Below, piece after piece: positions 1 through 7,925 of a stretch of 36,386 bases of DNA (its first letter is position 1; every line of letters starts with the position of its first letter). The notes beneath the pieces are model-generated. The model saw only the letters and a list, made by a program, of their open reading frames with translations, searched no databases and was not told where the DNA came from. The stretch comes from Sporichthyaceae bacterium. Its GTDB lineage: Bacteria; Actinomycetota; Actinomycetes; Sporichthyales; Sporichthyaceae. Location: assembly GCA_036269075.1 (NCBI GenBank), contig DATASX010000097.1:1-36386 (forward strand). Reading direction: 5' to 3'. Position numbers and translations under genes: made by a program.

Positions 1-141
1 GACAACTGGAGCCACGACTACGGCCAGGGCCGAGAATTCATGTACAAGTACACCTCCACCAACACCGTCTCCAACCCCGACGGATCCCCCAACGGCTTCG
101 CCCCCGACAGCGACCAGTTCATCATCTACACCAACAAGTAA
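1..141 (+). CDS. C-terminal end of an unidentified protein (5' partial)
   Basis: An open frame enters from the left edge and stops with TAA at 139-141, leaving 46 residues. The fragment is rich in Asn, Ser, Tyr, Asp and Thr and almost free of Leu, Ala and Arg. That is unlike the Ala/Arg/Leu-rich cytoplasmic proteins around it and typical of surface or secreted beta-rich proteins. It ends in FIIYTNK. No motif is recognisable and no function is assigned. A strong hairpin lies 11 bases after the stop, which supports this being a true gene end. Confidence 0.6.
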   Translation, partial: DNWSHDYGQGREFMYKYTSTNTVSNPDGSPNGFAPDSDQFIIYTNK

Positions 142-152
142 TTCCTAGACGC

Positions 153-188
153 GGAAAGGGCTTCACCCCGTCCGGTGGAGCCCTTTCC
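153..188 (+). terminator. Hairpin terminator after the 5' partial gene
   Basis: Arms 153-167 and 174-188 pair over 15 bp (14 Watson-Crick pairs and one G-T) around the six-base loop CCGTCC. There is no T-run afterwards, as is common for actinobacterial terminators. It lies between the stop at 141 and the corA start at 290. Confidence 0.8.
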
Positions 189-289
189 GTACGTTCGGCC
201 CCGGCCCGCTCCCTCGGCTTCACAGCCGCAGGAGCGGGCCGGACCCGTTCGTGCGAAGGTTTCCCCGGGACCGGAGTTCGGGAGCTGCC

Positions 290-1276
290 ATGGACGTCCT
301 GCGGATCATCGGGTCGACGGTCGAGAAGTGCGATCCGGACGACCTTCCGGCACTGTTGGAAAAGGGCGACGGCCTGATCTGGGTCGACGTCCCGCACTGC
401 GACACCGCCGGGGTGGCTCTGCTCCGCGAGGTGTTCAATTTCCACCCGGTCGCGATCGACCAGTGCGTCGTCCGTAATCGCATTCCGCGCTTCCATCTGT
501 ATCCGGACCACCGTTTCTATGTGCTGCACAGCCCGCAACTCGGCGCGGCCGGCCACGTCCACTATGTGGAACTGGACCATTTCGTCGGAGACGGATTCGT
601 GGTCACGGTCCACGGGCCGGTGAACGAGGCGGTCGACCCCGCCGTGATGAACCGGGAGACCGGCGCGGTACGCCGTCGGCTGGAGACCGGGCGCTGGTCG
701 CCGGCCGGGTCCTTCGAGCTCTCCCACGCCATCGTCGCGGGCATCGTCCGGACGGTGGAGAGCGCGGTAGAGCAGCTCACCGAACAGGTGTGGCGGCTGG
801 AGCAGCAGATGACCGGCGGCGACCGGGTCAAGGCGGACGACTTCCTGGAACAGATGTTCCAGGTCCGTCACGGCCTTCTGGCGGTGCGCACCATCGCCAG
901 CAGCAGTTGCGAGATCTACCGCCGGGTGACGCACCTGCGCGACCGCGTCCCCGCCGAGGGCGTGCCGTTGCTGGAGGATCTCGCCGACCAGTTCGAGCGG
1001 GTCGGCGGGCTGGCCAACATCCAGTGGGAGTACCTGCAGGGCGTCATCGACTTCTTCCGTGCCCGGACCGAGACCACGATGTCGATCGCCACCGAGCGAC
1101 TGGCGGTCATCGCCGCCGTCACCCTGCCGATCACCGCCATCGCCTCGGTCTACGGCATGAACTTCACGCACATCCCGGAGCTGAACTGGCGGTACGGCTA
1201 CCCGACGGCGCTGGGCGCGATGGCCGTGATCTCGGCCCTGCTGCTGCGCTGGGCCCGCCGCCAGGGCTGGTGGTGA
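290..1276 (+). CDS. corA: CorA-like divalent metal ion transporter
   Basis: Inner-membrane channel of the CorA family, which carries Mg2+ and sometimes Co2+/Ni2+. The 328-residue protein has a long soluble N-terminal part with a helical stalk (about 150-265). Two C-terminal membrane helices follow: about 270-288, ending in the family signature YGMNF (288-292), and about 303-320. A short basic tail, WARRQGWW, ends the protein. The ATG at 290 was chosen over the GTG at 251 because GGAG (281-284) sits five bases before it and the extra upstream residues look non-family. The gene stands alone and converges on tmsB, with repeat copy A at the junction. Substrate specificity cannot be read from the sequence. 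Confidence 0.9.
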   Translation: MDVLRIIGSTVEKCDPDDLPALLEKGDGLIWVDVPHCDTAGVALLREVFNFHPVAIDQCVVRNRIPRFHLYPDHRFYVLHSPQLGAAGHVHYVELDHFVGDGFVVTVHGPVNEAVDPAVMNRETGAVRRRLETGRWSPAGSFELSHAIVAGIVRTVESAVEQLTEQVWRLEQQMTGGDRVKADDFLEQMFQVRHGLLAVRTIASSSCEIYRRVTHLRDRVPAEGVPLLEDLADQFERVGGLANIQWEYLQGVIDFFRARTETTMSIATERLAVIAAVTLPITAIASVYGMNFTHIPELNWRYGYPTALGAMAVISALLLRWARRQGWW

Positions 1277-1308
1277 CGGCCCGTCAGTTCGTCCGCAGTG
1301 TGCATAGA

Positions 1309-1360
1309 CGGACTCCTGGCCATGGGTGCTCCTTCGTCGCGCCCATGGCTCAGTTCGTCC
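1309..1360. repeat. GTGCTCCT hairpin repeat, copy A
   Basis: This 52-base element is nearly the same as 26944-26996. The perfect stem GCCATGGG/CCCATGGC encloses a loop containing TGCTCCTTCGTCGCG. It lies at the convergent junction of corA and tmsB, and the last bases of tmsB (stop complement at 1350-1352) are inside it. It may act as a two-way terminator here, but copy B sits between divergent genes, so termination cannot be its only role. TCAGTTCGTCC at its right end also occurs at 1284-1294. Confidence 0.7.
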
Positions 1361-2597
1361 AGTCCGGCCTCAGGGGGAACGCTGCGTTGCCCGCGTCGTC
1401 GCAGCGCACTCCGAGCACCTGGTGCAGCTCGATGACCCGGGAGTCGAACCCGACCCGGCAGGCGGCCATGTAGAGCAGCCAGACCCGGGCCCGGTTGGCC
1501 CCGACCTCGGCGACGGCGTCGTCCCAGTTGTCGACCAGATTCGCGCACCAGTCGCGCAGCGTTATCGCGTAGTGCTCGCGCAGGTTCTCCTCGTGGCGCA
1601 CCTCGAAGCCGTTGTCCTGCATCACCGAGACGATCTCGCCGACGGCCTCGAGCTCACCGTCGGGGAACACGTAGCGGTCGATGAACTTGCCGGCCTTGGC
1701 CGGGAGGGTCGTGGCCGGCCGGGTGATGCAGTGGTTCAGCAACCGCCCGTGCGGCCGCAGCTTGGCTCGCAGAGCGCTGAAGTAGCCGGGCAACTCCTTG
1801 GCGCCGATGTGCTCGGTCAGGCCGATCGAGGAGACGGCGTCGAAGCCGTCCTCGGGCACGTCGCGGTAGTCCAGGTGCCGGACCTCGGCCAGGTCGGAAA
1901 GGCCACGGTCGATGATGGCCTGCTGGGCCCACGCAGCCTGCTGGGCCGACAGCGTGACGCCGAGTGCCTGCACGCCGTACTCCTTGGCGGCGTGCATGAC
2001 CATGCCGCCCCAGCCGCAGCCGACGTCCAGCAGGCGCATGCCCGGCGCCAGGCCGAGCTTGCGGGCCACCAGGTCGTGCTTGTTCCACTGCGCCTCCTCC
2101 AACGAGGAGTCCGGCTTCGGGAAGCACGCGCAGGTGTAGGACATCGACGGCCCCAGAACCCACTCGTAGAAGCGGTTCGAGACGTCGTAGTGGTGGGAGA
2201 TCGCCTTGCTGTCCCGCGACTTGCTGTGCCGGACCCGCCCCATGCGCTTGAGGATCTCCTCCGGCGGCGGCTCGACCGGGCGCAGGTTGCGCAGGCCGAA
2301 GTCGCGCAGCAGGTCGATCCGATCGCGCACGCCGAGGTTCTCGCCCCCGGCCGACAGCGCGCTCAACGCGAGGTAGAGGTCGCCGTGCACCTTCAGATGG
2401 CCCGTCACGTACGCGCGGGCCAGGCCCAGCTCGCCGGGCGAGCCGAGCAGGTAGCTCAACGCGGTGGGGGAGGTCAGCTCGAGGTGCACCTCGGCATCGG
2501 AGGGACCGGCCGAGCTGCCGTCGAACGCGCTCACCCGCACCGGGAACGAGGTGTCGACGACGCGGGCGAACACCGACGCCACACCGGTCCGACTCAC
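1350..2597 (-). CDS. tmsB: Cyclopropane-synthase-family methyltransferase, probable 10-methylene fatty acid methyltransferase
   Basis: SAM-dependent methyltransferase of the Cfa/UfaA1 family (415 residues). It transfers a methyl group from S-adenosylmethionine to the double bond of an unsaturated acyl chain in a membrane phospholipid. An N-terminal lipid-binding domain (about 1-125) is followed by the family motif HHYDVSNRFYEWVLG (135-149). The SAM-binding motif LLDVGCGWGG (189-198) comes next. It starts at GTG with AGGAGG five bases upstream. It lies 71 bases downstream of an FAD-dependent oxidoreductase of the TmsA/BfaA type. In actinobacteria that pair makes 10-methylstearate: TmsB/BfaB forms the 10-methylene intermediate and TmsA/BfaA reduces it. 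The pairing is why I prefer this over a plain cyclopropane synthase, which remains the alternative. Confidence 0.85.
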   Translation of the reverse strand: MSRTGVASVFARVVDTSFPVRVSAFDGSSAGPSDAEVHLELTSPTALSYLLGSPGELGLARAYVTGHLKVHGDLYLALSALSAGGENLGVRDRIDLLRDFGLRNLRPVEPPPEEILKRMGRVRHSKSRDSKAISHHYDVSNRFYEWVLGPSMSYTCACFPKPDSSLEEAQWNKHDLVARKLGLAPGMRLLDVGCGWGGMVMHAAKEYGVQALGVTLSAQQAAWAQQAIIDRGLSDLAEVRHLDYRDVPEDGFDAVSSIGLTEHIGAKELPGYFSALRAKLRPHGRLLNHCITRPATTLPAKAGKFIDRYVFPDGELEAVGEIVSVMQDNGFEVRHEENLREHYAITLRDWCANLVDNWDDAVAEVGANRARVWLLYMAACRVGFDSRVIELHQVLGVRCDDAGNAAFPLRPDWTN

Positions 2598-2668
2598 GGC
2601 AGCCTCCTACTCCGAGCCGACAACCTCGTTGCCGACGACGACGCGACACATCCGGGTGGGCCGGGAAA

Positions 2669-4048
2669 TCATCGGCGTTGCACACACTTCTCGTACAGAT
2701 CCAGCAGCCGGCGGTCCGGGTCGTACTCCTTCTTCACCAGCTCGTACGCGCTGCCGTTGTACAGGCGCCAGAACTCCTCGGTGGAGTAGAACGACGTCGA
2801 GTACAGGGACTTCCGTCCGTGCAGTTCGTCGACCTTCGCCTCGATGAGCCGATTGTGGTGCCCGTCGGTCTCCCCCGGGTTCAGGGCCACCGAGGACCAG
2901 AAGCCGAAGTTCACGTACAGCCGGTCGGGACTGAACGTGTACAGCGGCCACTGGACGGCCTCGTCGCGCTGCCGCAGCGGGCACACCCAGATCGGCTCGA
3001 TCGGGATCTCGCGCAGGAAGAAGTCGAGGAAGTCCGCGGCGCCCTCCACCGGGACCTCGATGTCCTGGACGACGTCCTCCCGGGGCGGGCGGCCGCGCAG
3101 TCGCTCGATGTTCGCGTTGAGGTGGGTGCGCCGCTCCAGCGCGACGATCTTCCAGTAGACGTCCGAACGCAGCAGTCGGCGGCCGAGCAGCTTGCGGACC
3201 AACGGCCGCTGGACGCCGAACGCTCGGGAGCACCAGAACCAGTCGGTGTCCCAGCGCCACAGGTAGTCGCGGATGGTCAGGAAGTCCTCGCGGTAGGTCT
3301 GTACCGACCGGTAGTAGATGTCGGTCCACGTGTAGTCCGACAGGTACGGGGCCTCGCCGACGAACGAGGCCACCGTCAGATACATCTCGTCGCCGGAGAA
3401 GATCGTCCCGTCGACGAAGTCGACGTCGCTCCCGTCCAGCGTCCGGGTCTCGCAAAGTTCCGTCATCTGCGCGAAGAACGCGCTCCGGTCGGTGTGCCGG
3501 ATGTGCCGCAGCCGGACGTAGGGCCGCACCGGCTCCAGTTCGATGTCCAGGCGCAACGCGTACCCGAGCGTGCCGTAGGAGTTCGGGAAGGCCCGGAACA
3601 GGTCGGCGTGCGGGCCGTCGGCAGTCGCCTCCAGCACCCGGCCGTCGCCGGTCAGGATCTCCATCCGACGCACCGACTCGTGCGGGCAGCCGTTGCGGAA
3701 CGAGCTGGACTCGATGCCCACGCCGGTCACCGCGCCGCCGAGGGTGATGGTCTTGAGCTGCGGCACCACCAGCGGCATCAGCCCGTACGGCAGCGTGGCG
3801 TCGACCAGTCGTTCGTAGGTGACCATGCCCTCGACCGAGGCCGTCCGGGTGCGGGGGTCGACCTCGATCACGTGCTCGAACGGGCGGACGTCCAGGCCGG
3901 GGCCGGCTGCCTTGCCCCGGTCGCGGAACAGGTTCGAGGTCTTCTTGGCCAGCCGGATCGGCTCGTCCGGGCCGATGGCCGCGAACTGCTCGACCAGCCG
4001 GGCGACGCGCTGCTCGTGATCGGTCCGCGGGAAGCTCGGGGCCTGCAT
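2669..4048 (-). CDS. tmsA: FAD-dependent oxidoreductase, probable 10-methylene fatty acid reductase
   Basis: FAD-linked oxidoreductase with a PCMH-type FAD-binding domain, of the TmsA/BfaA family (M. tuberculosis Rv0449c-like). It is inferred to reduce the 10-methylene acyl chain made by the adjacent TmsB to the saturated 10-methyl form, using NADPH. Near the N-terminus are RLAKKTSNLFR and then the FAD-contact stretch PQLKTITLGGAVTG, followed by GIESSSFRNG, all typical of the family. From the ATG at 4048 it has 459 residues, close to homologue length. No good ribosome binding site precedes that ATG. An in-frame GTG at 4129, with GGAG eight bases upstream, would give 486 residues and is a real alternative. 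It is first in an operon with tmsB, and its promoter must lie in 4130-4388, opposite sdhC. Confidence 0.83.
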   Translation of the reverse strand: MQAPSFPRTDHEQRVARLVEQFAAIGPDEPIRLAKKTSNLFRDRGKAAGPGLDVRPFEHVIEVDPRTRTASVEGMVTYERLVDATLPYGLMPLVVPQLKTITLGGAVTGVGIESSSFRNGCPHESVRRMEILTGDGRVLEATADGPHADLFRAFPNSYGTLGYALRLDIELEPVRPYVRLRHIRHTDRSAFFAQMTELCETRTLDGSDVDFVDGTIFSGDEMYLTVASFVGEAPYLSDYTWTDIYYRSVQTYREDFLTIRDYLWRWDTDWFWCSRAFGVQRPLVRKLLGRRLLRSDVYWKIVALERRTHLNANIERLRGRPPREDVVQDIEVPVEGAADFLDFFLREIPIEPIWVCPLRQRDEAVQWPLYTFSPDRLYVNFGFWSSVALNPGETDGHHNRLIEAKVDELHGRKSLYSTSFYSTEEFWRLYNGSAYELVKKEYDPDRRLLDLYEKCVQRR

Positions 4049-4388
4049 CAATCGATTTTCGACGCTCGCGGCGCGGCGGGCAAACTGGGGTCCGGCGGCG
4101 TGACGCAGGTCATACGACTTTCGGGGCACCGGGGAGTCTCCGGACTCCTTCCAGGAGCCCGGCGCGAGCGCTCCGGGGCCCGTTACCCGCCCGTGACCGG
4201 GGTCATTCGGGGGTGTGACGGCCTGCACACTACCCTGCTTACTCGCGGGTCAACGTCCTGCGCGATGATGCAAAGTACGACCGGCATCGGGAACCCGACC
4301 GGATCACGTCGACCGAACAGATTCGTGCCGGCATGCCACCGGAATGCGGACTGAAGGCCGACCGAATTTGATCACCGGAGAACAACAT

Positions 4389-5213
4389 ATGGCTGGAACC
4401 GGAGTTTTCTCGCCGGGACGTGCGCAGATCGACGCCCGGACGTTGCGTAGAGACCGTTGGTGGTTGCAACCGCTGATCACGGTCGTCGTACTGGTCTCCT
4501 TCATCGTTTACTCGACCATCCGAGCCTTTATCAACACGGCCTACGTCCAGGAGCAGAGCCACCTGCTCTCGCCGTTCTACTCCCCCTGCCTCGCCGAGCG
4601 CTGCAAAGTGGGCTCCGACGACTTCGGCACTCCGATCGGTCATTGGTGGGCGCTGTCGCCCGCGCTGCTCATCCTCGTCGTGCCGCTGGGTTTCCGCCTC
4701 ACCTGCTACTACTACCGCAAGGCCTACTACCGGTCGTTCTGGCAGTCCCCGCCGGCCTGCGCCGTCGCCGAACCGCACGCCAAATACACCGGCGAGACGC
4801 GGTTCCCGCTGATCGGGCAGAACGTGCACCGCTACTTCTTCTACCTGGGTCTGCTCTTCAACGTGGTCCTGACCTGGGACGCGATCCACTCGTTCAAGCA
4901 GGAGCACGGCCTGGCCCACGCGCACGGCGGCGCCGGCTGGGGCCACATGGGACTCGGCACGCTGGTCCTGATCGCGAACGCCTGCCTGCTGTGGCTGTAC
5001 AGCCTGTCGTGCCACTCCTGCCGGCACGCGATGGGCGGGCGGCTCAACCACTTCTCCAAGCACCCGATCCGGTACTGGGCCTGGACGCAGGTGTCGAAAC
5101 TGAACACCCGTCACATGCAGCTCGCGTGGGTGTCGCTGTTCGGAGTTGCGCTGACCGACGCGTACGTGTCGTTGGTCGCCTCCGGCGCTTTCCACGACCC
5201 GCGATTCTTCTAA
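4389..5213 (+). CDS. sdhC: Succinate dehydrogenase Sdh1-type membrane anchor subunit
   Basis: Membrane anchor of succinate dehydrogenase, passing electrons from the FeS subunit to menaquinone. It has 274 residues, the size of mycobacterial Rv0249c. About five hydrophobic helices lie near 26-47, 87-107, 148-168, 186-206 and 244-264. Conserved Cys and His residues include C67/C72 and the cluster CHSCRH (208-213) at the end of helix 4. A membrane-embedded Rieske-type FeS cluster has been described in the mycobacterial Sdh1 complex; assigning these residues as its ligands is my inference. The ATG at 4389 is fixed by GGAG (4377-4380) eight bases upstream. It is first in the sdhCAB operon, 12 bases before sdhA. 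Confidence 0.88.
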   Translation: MAGTGVFSPGRAQIDARTLRRDRWWLQPLITVVVLVSFIVYSTIRAFINTAYVQEQSHLLSPFYSPCLAERCKVGSDDFGTPIGHWWALSPALLILVVPLGFRLTCYYYRKAYYRSFWQSPPACAVAEPHAKYTGETRFPLIGQNVHRYFFYLGLLFNVVLTWDAIHSFKQEHGLAHAHGGAGWGHMGLGTLVLIANACLLWLYSLSCHSCRHAMGGRLNHFSKHPIRYWAWTQVSKLNTRHMQLAWVSLFGVALTDAYVSLVASGAFHDPRFF

Positions 5214-5225
5214 AGGACCTGGTAG

Positions 5226-7046
5226 ATGACTGAGCTCGAAAGGCACAGCTACGACGTGCTCGTGATCGGCGCCGGCGGCGCGGGTCTGCGCGCCGCGATC
5301 GCGGCGCACGAAGGCGGCGCCCGCACCGCGGTGGTCTGCAAGTCCCTGCTCGGCAAGGCGCACACCGTGATGGCCGAGGGCGGCATTGCCGCCGCCATGG
5401 GCAACGTGTGGCCGGACGACAACTGGCAGGTCCACTTCCGCGACACGATGCGCGGCGGGAAGATGCTCAACAACTGGCGGATGGCCCAGTTGCACGCCCA
5501 GGAGGCCCCGGCCCGCGTCGAGGAACTGGAGGAGTACGGGGCGCTGTTCGACCGCACCCCGGACGGCCTGATCTCCCAGCGCGACTTCGGTGGGCACCGC
5601 TACGCCCGCCTGGCCCACGTCGGCGACCGCACGGGCCTGGAGATGATCCGTACTCTCCAGCAGCGCGTCGTGGCGCTGGGCATCGACGTGTACATGGAGT
5701 GCACGATCACCCGGCTGCTCACCGACGGCACTGGCGAGGACTCCAACGGGACCAACCGCGGAAACATCGCCGGCGCGTTCGGTTACTGGCGCGAGACCGG
5801 CCGCTTCGTGTGCTTCGAGGCCCCCGCGGTCATCCTGGCCACCGGCGGCATCGGCAAGAGCTTCAAGGTCACCTCGAACTCCTGGGAGTACTCCGGCGAC
5901 GGCCACGCGCTGGCCGCCCGGGTCGGGGCGACGCTGCTGAACATGGAGTTCATCCAGTTCCACCCGACCGGGATGGTCTGGCCGCCCTCGGTCCGCGGGA
6001 TCCTCGTCACCGAGTCGGTCCGCGGCGACGGCGGCATCCTGAAGAACAAGGACGGCAAGCGCTTCATGTTCGACTACATCCCGGAGTTCTTCAAAGCCGA
6101 CACCGCGGACACCGAGGCCGAGGCCGACCGCTGGTACGAGGACAAGAAGAACAACCGCCGCCCACCGGAGTTGCTGCCCCGCGACGAGGTGGCCCGGGCG
6201 ATCAACGCCGAGGTGAAGGCCGGGCGCGGGTCACCCGCGGGTGGCGCGTACCTGGACATCGCCTCGCGGCGCACGCCGGAGTACATCAACAAGCGACTGC
6301 CCTCGATGTACCACCAGTTCAAGGAACTGGCCGACGTCGACATCACCAAGGAACCCATGGAGGTCGGCCCGACCTGCCACTACATCATGGGCGGCGTCGA
6401 GGTGAACGCCGATACGCAGGCGGCGGTCGTACCCGGCCTGTACGCGGCAGGTGAGGTCGGCGGCGGCATGCACGGCTCCAATCGACTCGGCGGAAACTCC
6501 CTCGGCGACCTGCTGGTCTTCGGCCAGCGCGCCGGGCACTACGCGGCCGAGTACGCCAAGTCGACCACCGCGAAGATCGCCGACGGGCAGATCGAGGTCG
6601 CCGCGGCCGAGGCAACCGCGCCCTTCGACCGCGAGGGCGGGGATAACCCCTACGCGCTGCACGCCGAACTGCAGGCCACGATGAACGAGTTGGTCGGCAT
6701 CATCCGCGACGCCGACGAGATGAACGAGGCACTCGCCCGGCTGCAAGGCTTCAAGCAGCGGGCGAAGAACCTCACGGTGACCGGCAACCGGCAGTTCAAC
6801 CCGGGCTGGCACCTGGCGATCGACCTGAAGAACATGCTGTTGTGCTCGGAGATGGTGGCGGTGGCCGCCATCGAGCGCAAGGAGAGCCGGGGCGGACACA
6901 CCCGCAACGACTACCCGGTCGCCGACAAGTACTGGGGCACCCAGAACATCGTCCTGTCCGAGAAGGACGGGACCGTGTCGTTCAAGCTGCAGCCGTTGCC
7001 GGTTATGCCCGACGACCTGAAGATATTGTTCGAGGAGCCGAAGTGA
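5226..7046 (+). CDS. sdhA: Succinate dehydrogenase flavoprotein subunit
   Basis: Catalytic subunit that oxidises succinate to fumarate on covalently bound FAD at the cytoplasmic membrane face (606 residues). The Rossmann motif GAGGAG is at 15-20. HTVMAEGG (46-53) contains the His expected to bind FAD covalently. FHPTG (245-249) is part of the substrate-capping domain, and H385 and R420 (in HGSNRLGGNSL) match active-site positions of the family. The ribosome binding site AAGGA (5213-5217) overlaps the sdhC stop and lies eight bases before the ATG. The stop overlaps the sdhB start by four bases. It closely resembles Rv0248c-type Sdh1 subunits. Confidence 0.95.
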   Translation: MTELERHSYDVLVIGAGGAGLRAAIAAHEGGARTAVVCKSLLGKAHTVMAEGGIAAAMGNVWPDDNWQVHFRDTMRGGKMLNNWRMAQLHAQEAPARVEELEEYGALFDRTPDGLISQRDFGGHRYARLAHVGDRTGLEMIRTLQQRVVALGIDVYMECTITRLLTDGTGEDSNGTNRGNIAGAFGYWRETGRFVCFEAPAVILATGGIGKSFKVTSNSWEYSGDGHALAARVGATLLNMEFIQFHPTGMVWPPSVRGILVTESVRGDGGILKNKDGKRFMFDYIPEFFKADTADTEAEADRWYEDKKNNRRPPELLPRDEVARAINAEVKAGRGSPAGGAYLDIASRRTPEYINKRLPSMYHQFKELADVDITKEPMEVGPTCHYIMGGVEVNADTQAAVVPGLYAAGEVGGGMHGSNRLGGNSLGDLLVFGQRAGHYAAEYAKSTTAKIADGQIEVAAAEATAPFDREGGDNPYALHAELQATMNELVGIIRDADEMNEALARLQGFKQRAKNLTVTGNRQFNPGWHLAIDLKNMLLCSEMVAVAAIERKESRGGHTRNDYPVADKYWGTQNIVLSEKDGTVSFKLQPLPVMPDDLKILFEEPK

Positions 7047-7852
7047 CCACCACTGTGTCGTCGAACAACCCGAAGGCAATCCAGCCCGACGTCGACAAGT
7101 CGAAGAGCTTCACCGCGAACTTCAAGGTCTGGCGGGGCGACTCGTCCGGCGGCGAACTGGTCGACTACAGCGTCGAGGTGAACGAGGGCGAGGTCGTCCT
7201 GGACATCATCTTCCGCATCCAGGCCGAGCAGGCCAACGACATGGCGGTCCGGTGGAACTGCAAGGCCGGTAAGTGCGGATCGTGCTCGGCGGAGATCAAC
7301 GGACGTCCGGCCCTGCAGTGCATGACCCGGATGTCTTCGTTGCCGCCGGGGGAGACCGTTGTGGTCACGCCGTTGCGGACCTTCCCCGTCATGCGCGACC
7401 TGGTCACCGACGTGAAGTTCAACTACGAGAAGGCCAAGCAGATCCCGGCTTTCCGCCCGCGGCCGCGCGACGCGGACGGCAAGTACCGGATGGCCCAGAT
7501 CGACGTCGAGCGCGGCCAGGAATTCCGCAAGTGCATCGAGTGCTGGATGTGCCAGAACGTCTGCCACGTCATCCGCGACCACGAGGAGAACAAGCCTTCG
7601 TTCTCCGGCCCGCGGTTCTTCATCCGGCTCGCCGAGCTGGACATGCACCCGCTGGACACCAACGACCGCAAGGTCATCGCTCAGGAGAAGCACGGGCTGG
7701 GGATGTGCAACATCACCAAGTGCTGCACGGAGGTGTGCCCCGAGCACATCAAGATCACCGACAACGGGATCATCCCGCTCAAGGAGCGGGTCGCGGACCG
7801 CAAGTACGACCCACTGTTCCAGATCTTCGGCCGCAACCACCGCAAGCACTGA
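7043..7852 (+). CDS. sdhB: Succinate dehydrogenase iron-sulfur subunit
   Basis: Electron-transfer subunit of 269 residues linking the SdhA flavin to the membrane anchor. A ferredoxin-like N-terminal domain carries C73, C78, C81 and C93 for a [2Fe-2S] centre. The helical C-terminal domain has CIECWMCQNVC (C164, C167, C170, C174) and a second group, C222, C227/C228 and C232, for the [4Fe-4S] and [3Fe-4S] centres. The start is the GTG at 7043 inside GTGA, overlapping the sdhA stop, with GAGGAG (7032-7037) five bases upstream. It is last in the operon, and a very strong terminator follows. Confidence 0.95.
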   Translation: MTTTVSSNNPKAIQPDVDKSKSFTANFKVWRGDSSGGELVDYSVEVNEGEVVLDIIFRIQAEQANDMAVRWNCKAGKCGSCSAEINGRPALQCMTRMSSLPPGETVVVTPLRTFPVMRDLVTDVKFNYEKAKQIPAFRPRPRDADGKYRMAQIDVERGQEFRKCIECWMCQNVCHVIRDHEENKPSFSGPRFFIRLAELDMHPLDTNDRKVIAQEKHGLGMCNITKCCTEVCPEHIKITDNGIIPLKERVADRKYDPLFQIFGRNHRKH

Positions 7853-7871
7853 GGTAGCCCGGACAGACCGA

Positions 7872-7909
7872 GGTCCGGGGAACTCCGCTGTGGCGGAGTT
7901 CCCCGGACC
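7872..7909. terminator. Bidirectional hairpin terminator between sdhB and livK
   Basis: Arms 7872-7888 and 7893-7909 form a perfect 17-bp stem with the four-base loop TGTG. It lies in the 73-base gap between the converging sdhB and livK genes and can serve both. Confidence 0.92.
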
Positions 7910-7925
7910 GCACTGTTTCCAGCGA

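Noticed and set aside
2678-4354. Open frame of 558 codons antisense to tmsA
   Set aside because: Its product is low-complexity Val/Arg/Gln/Asp-rich, as expected from the complement of a GC-rich gene, and the opposite strand encodes a clear enzyme family.
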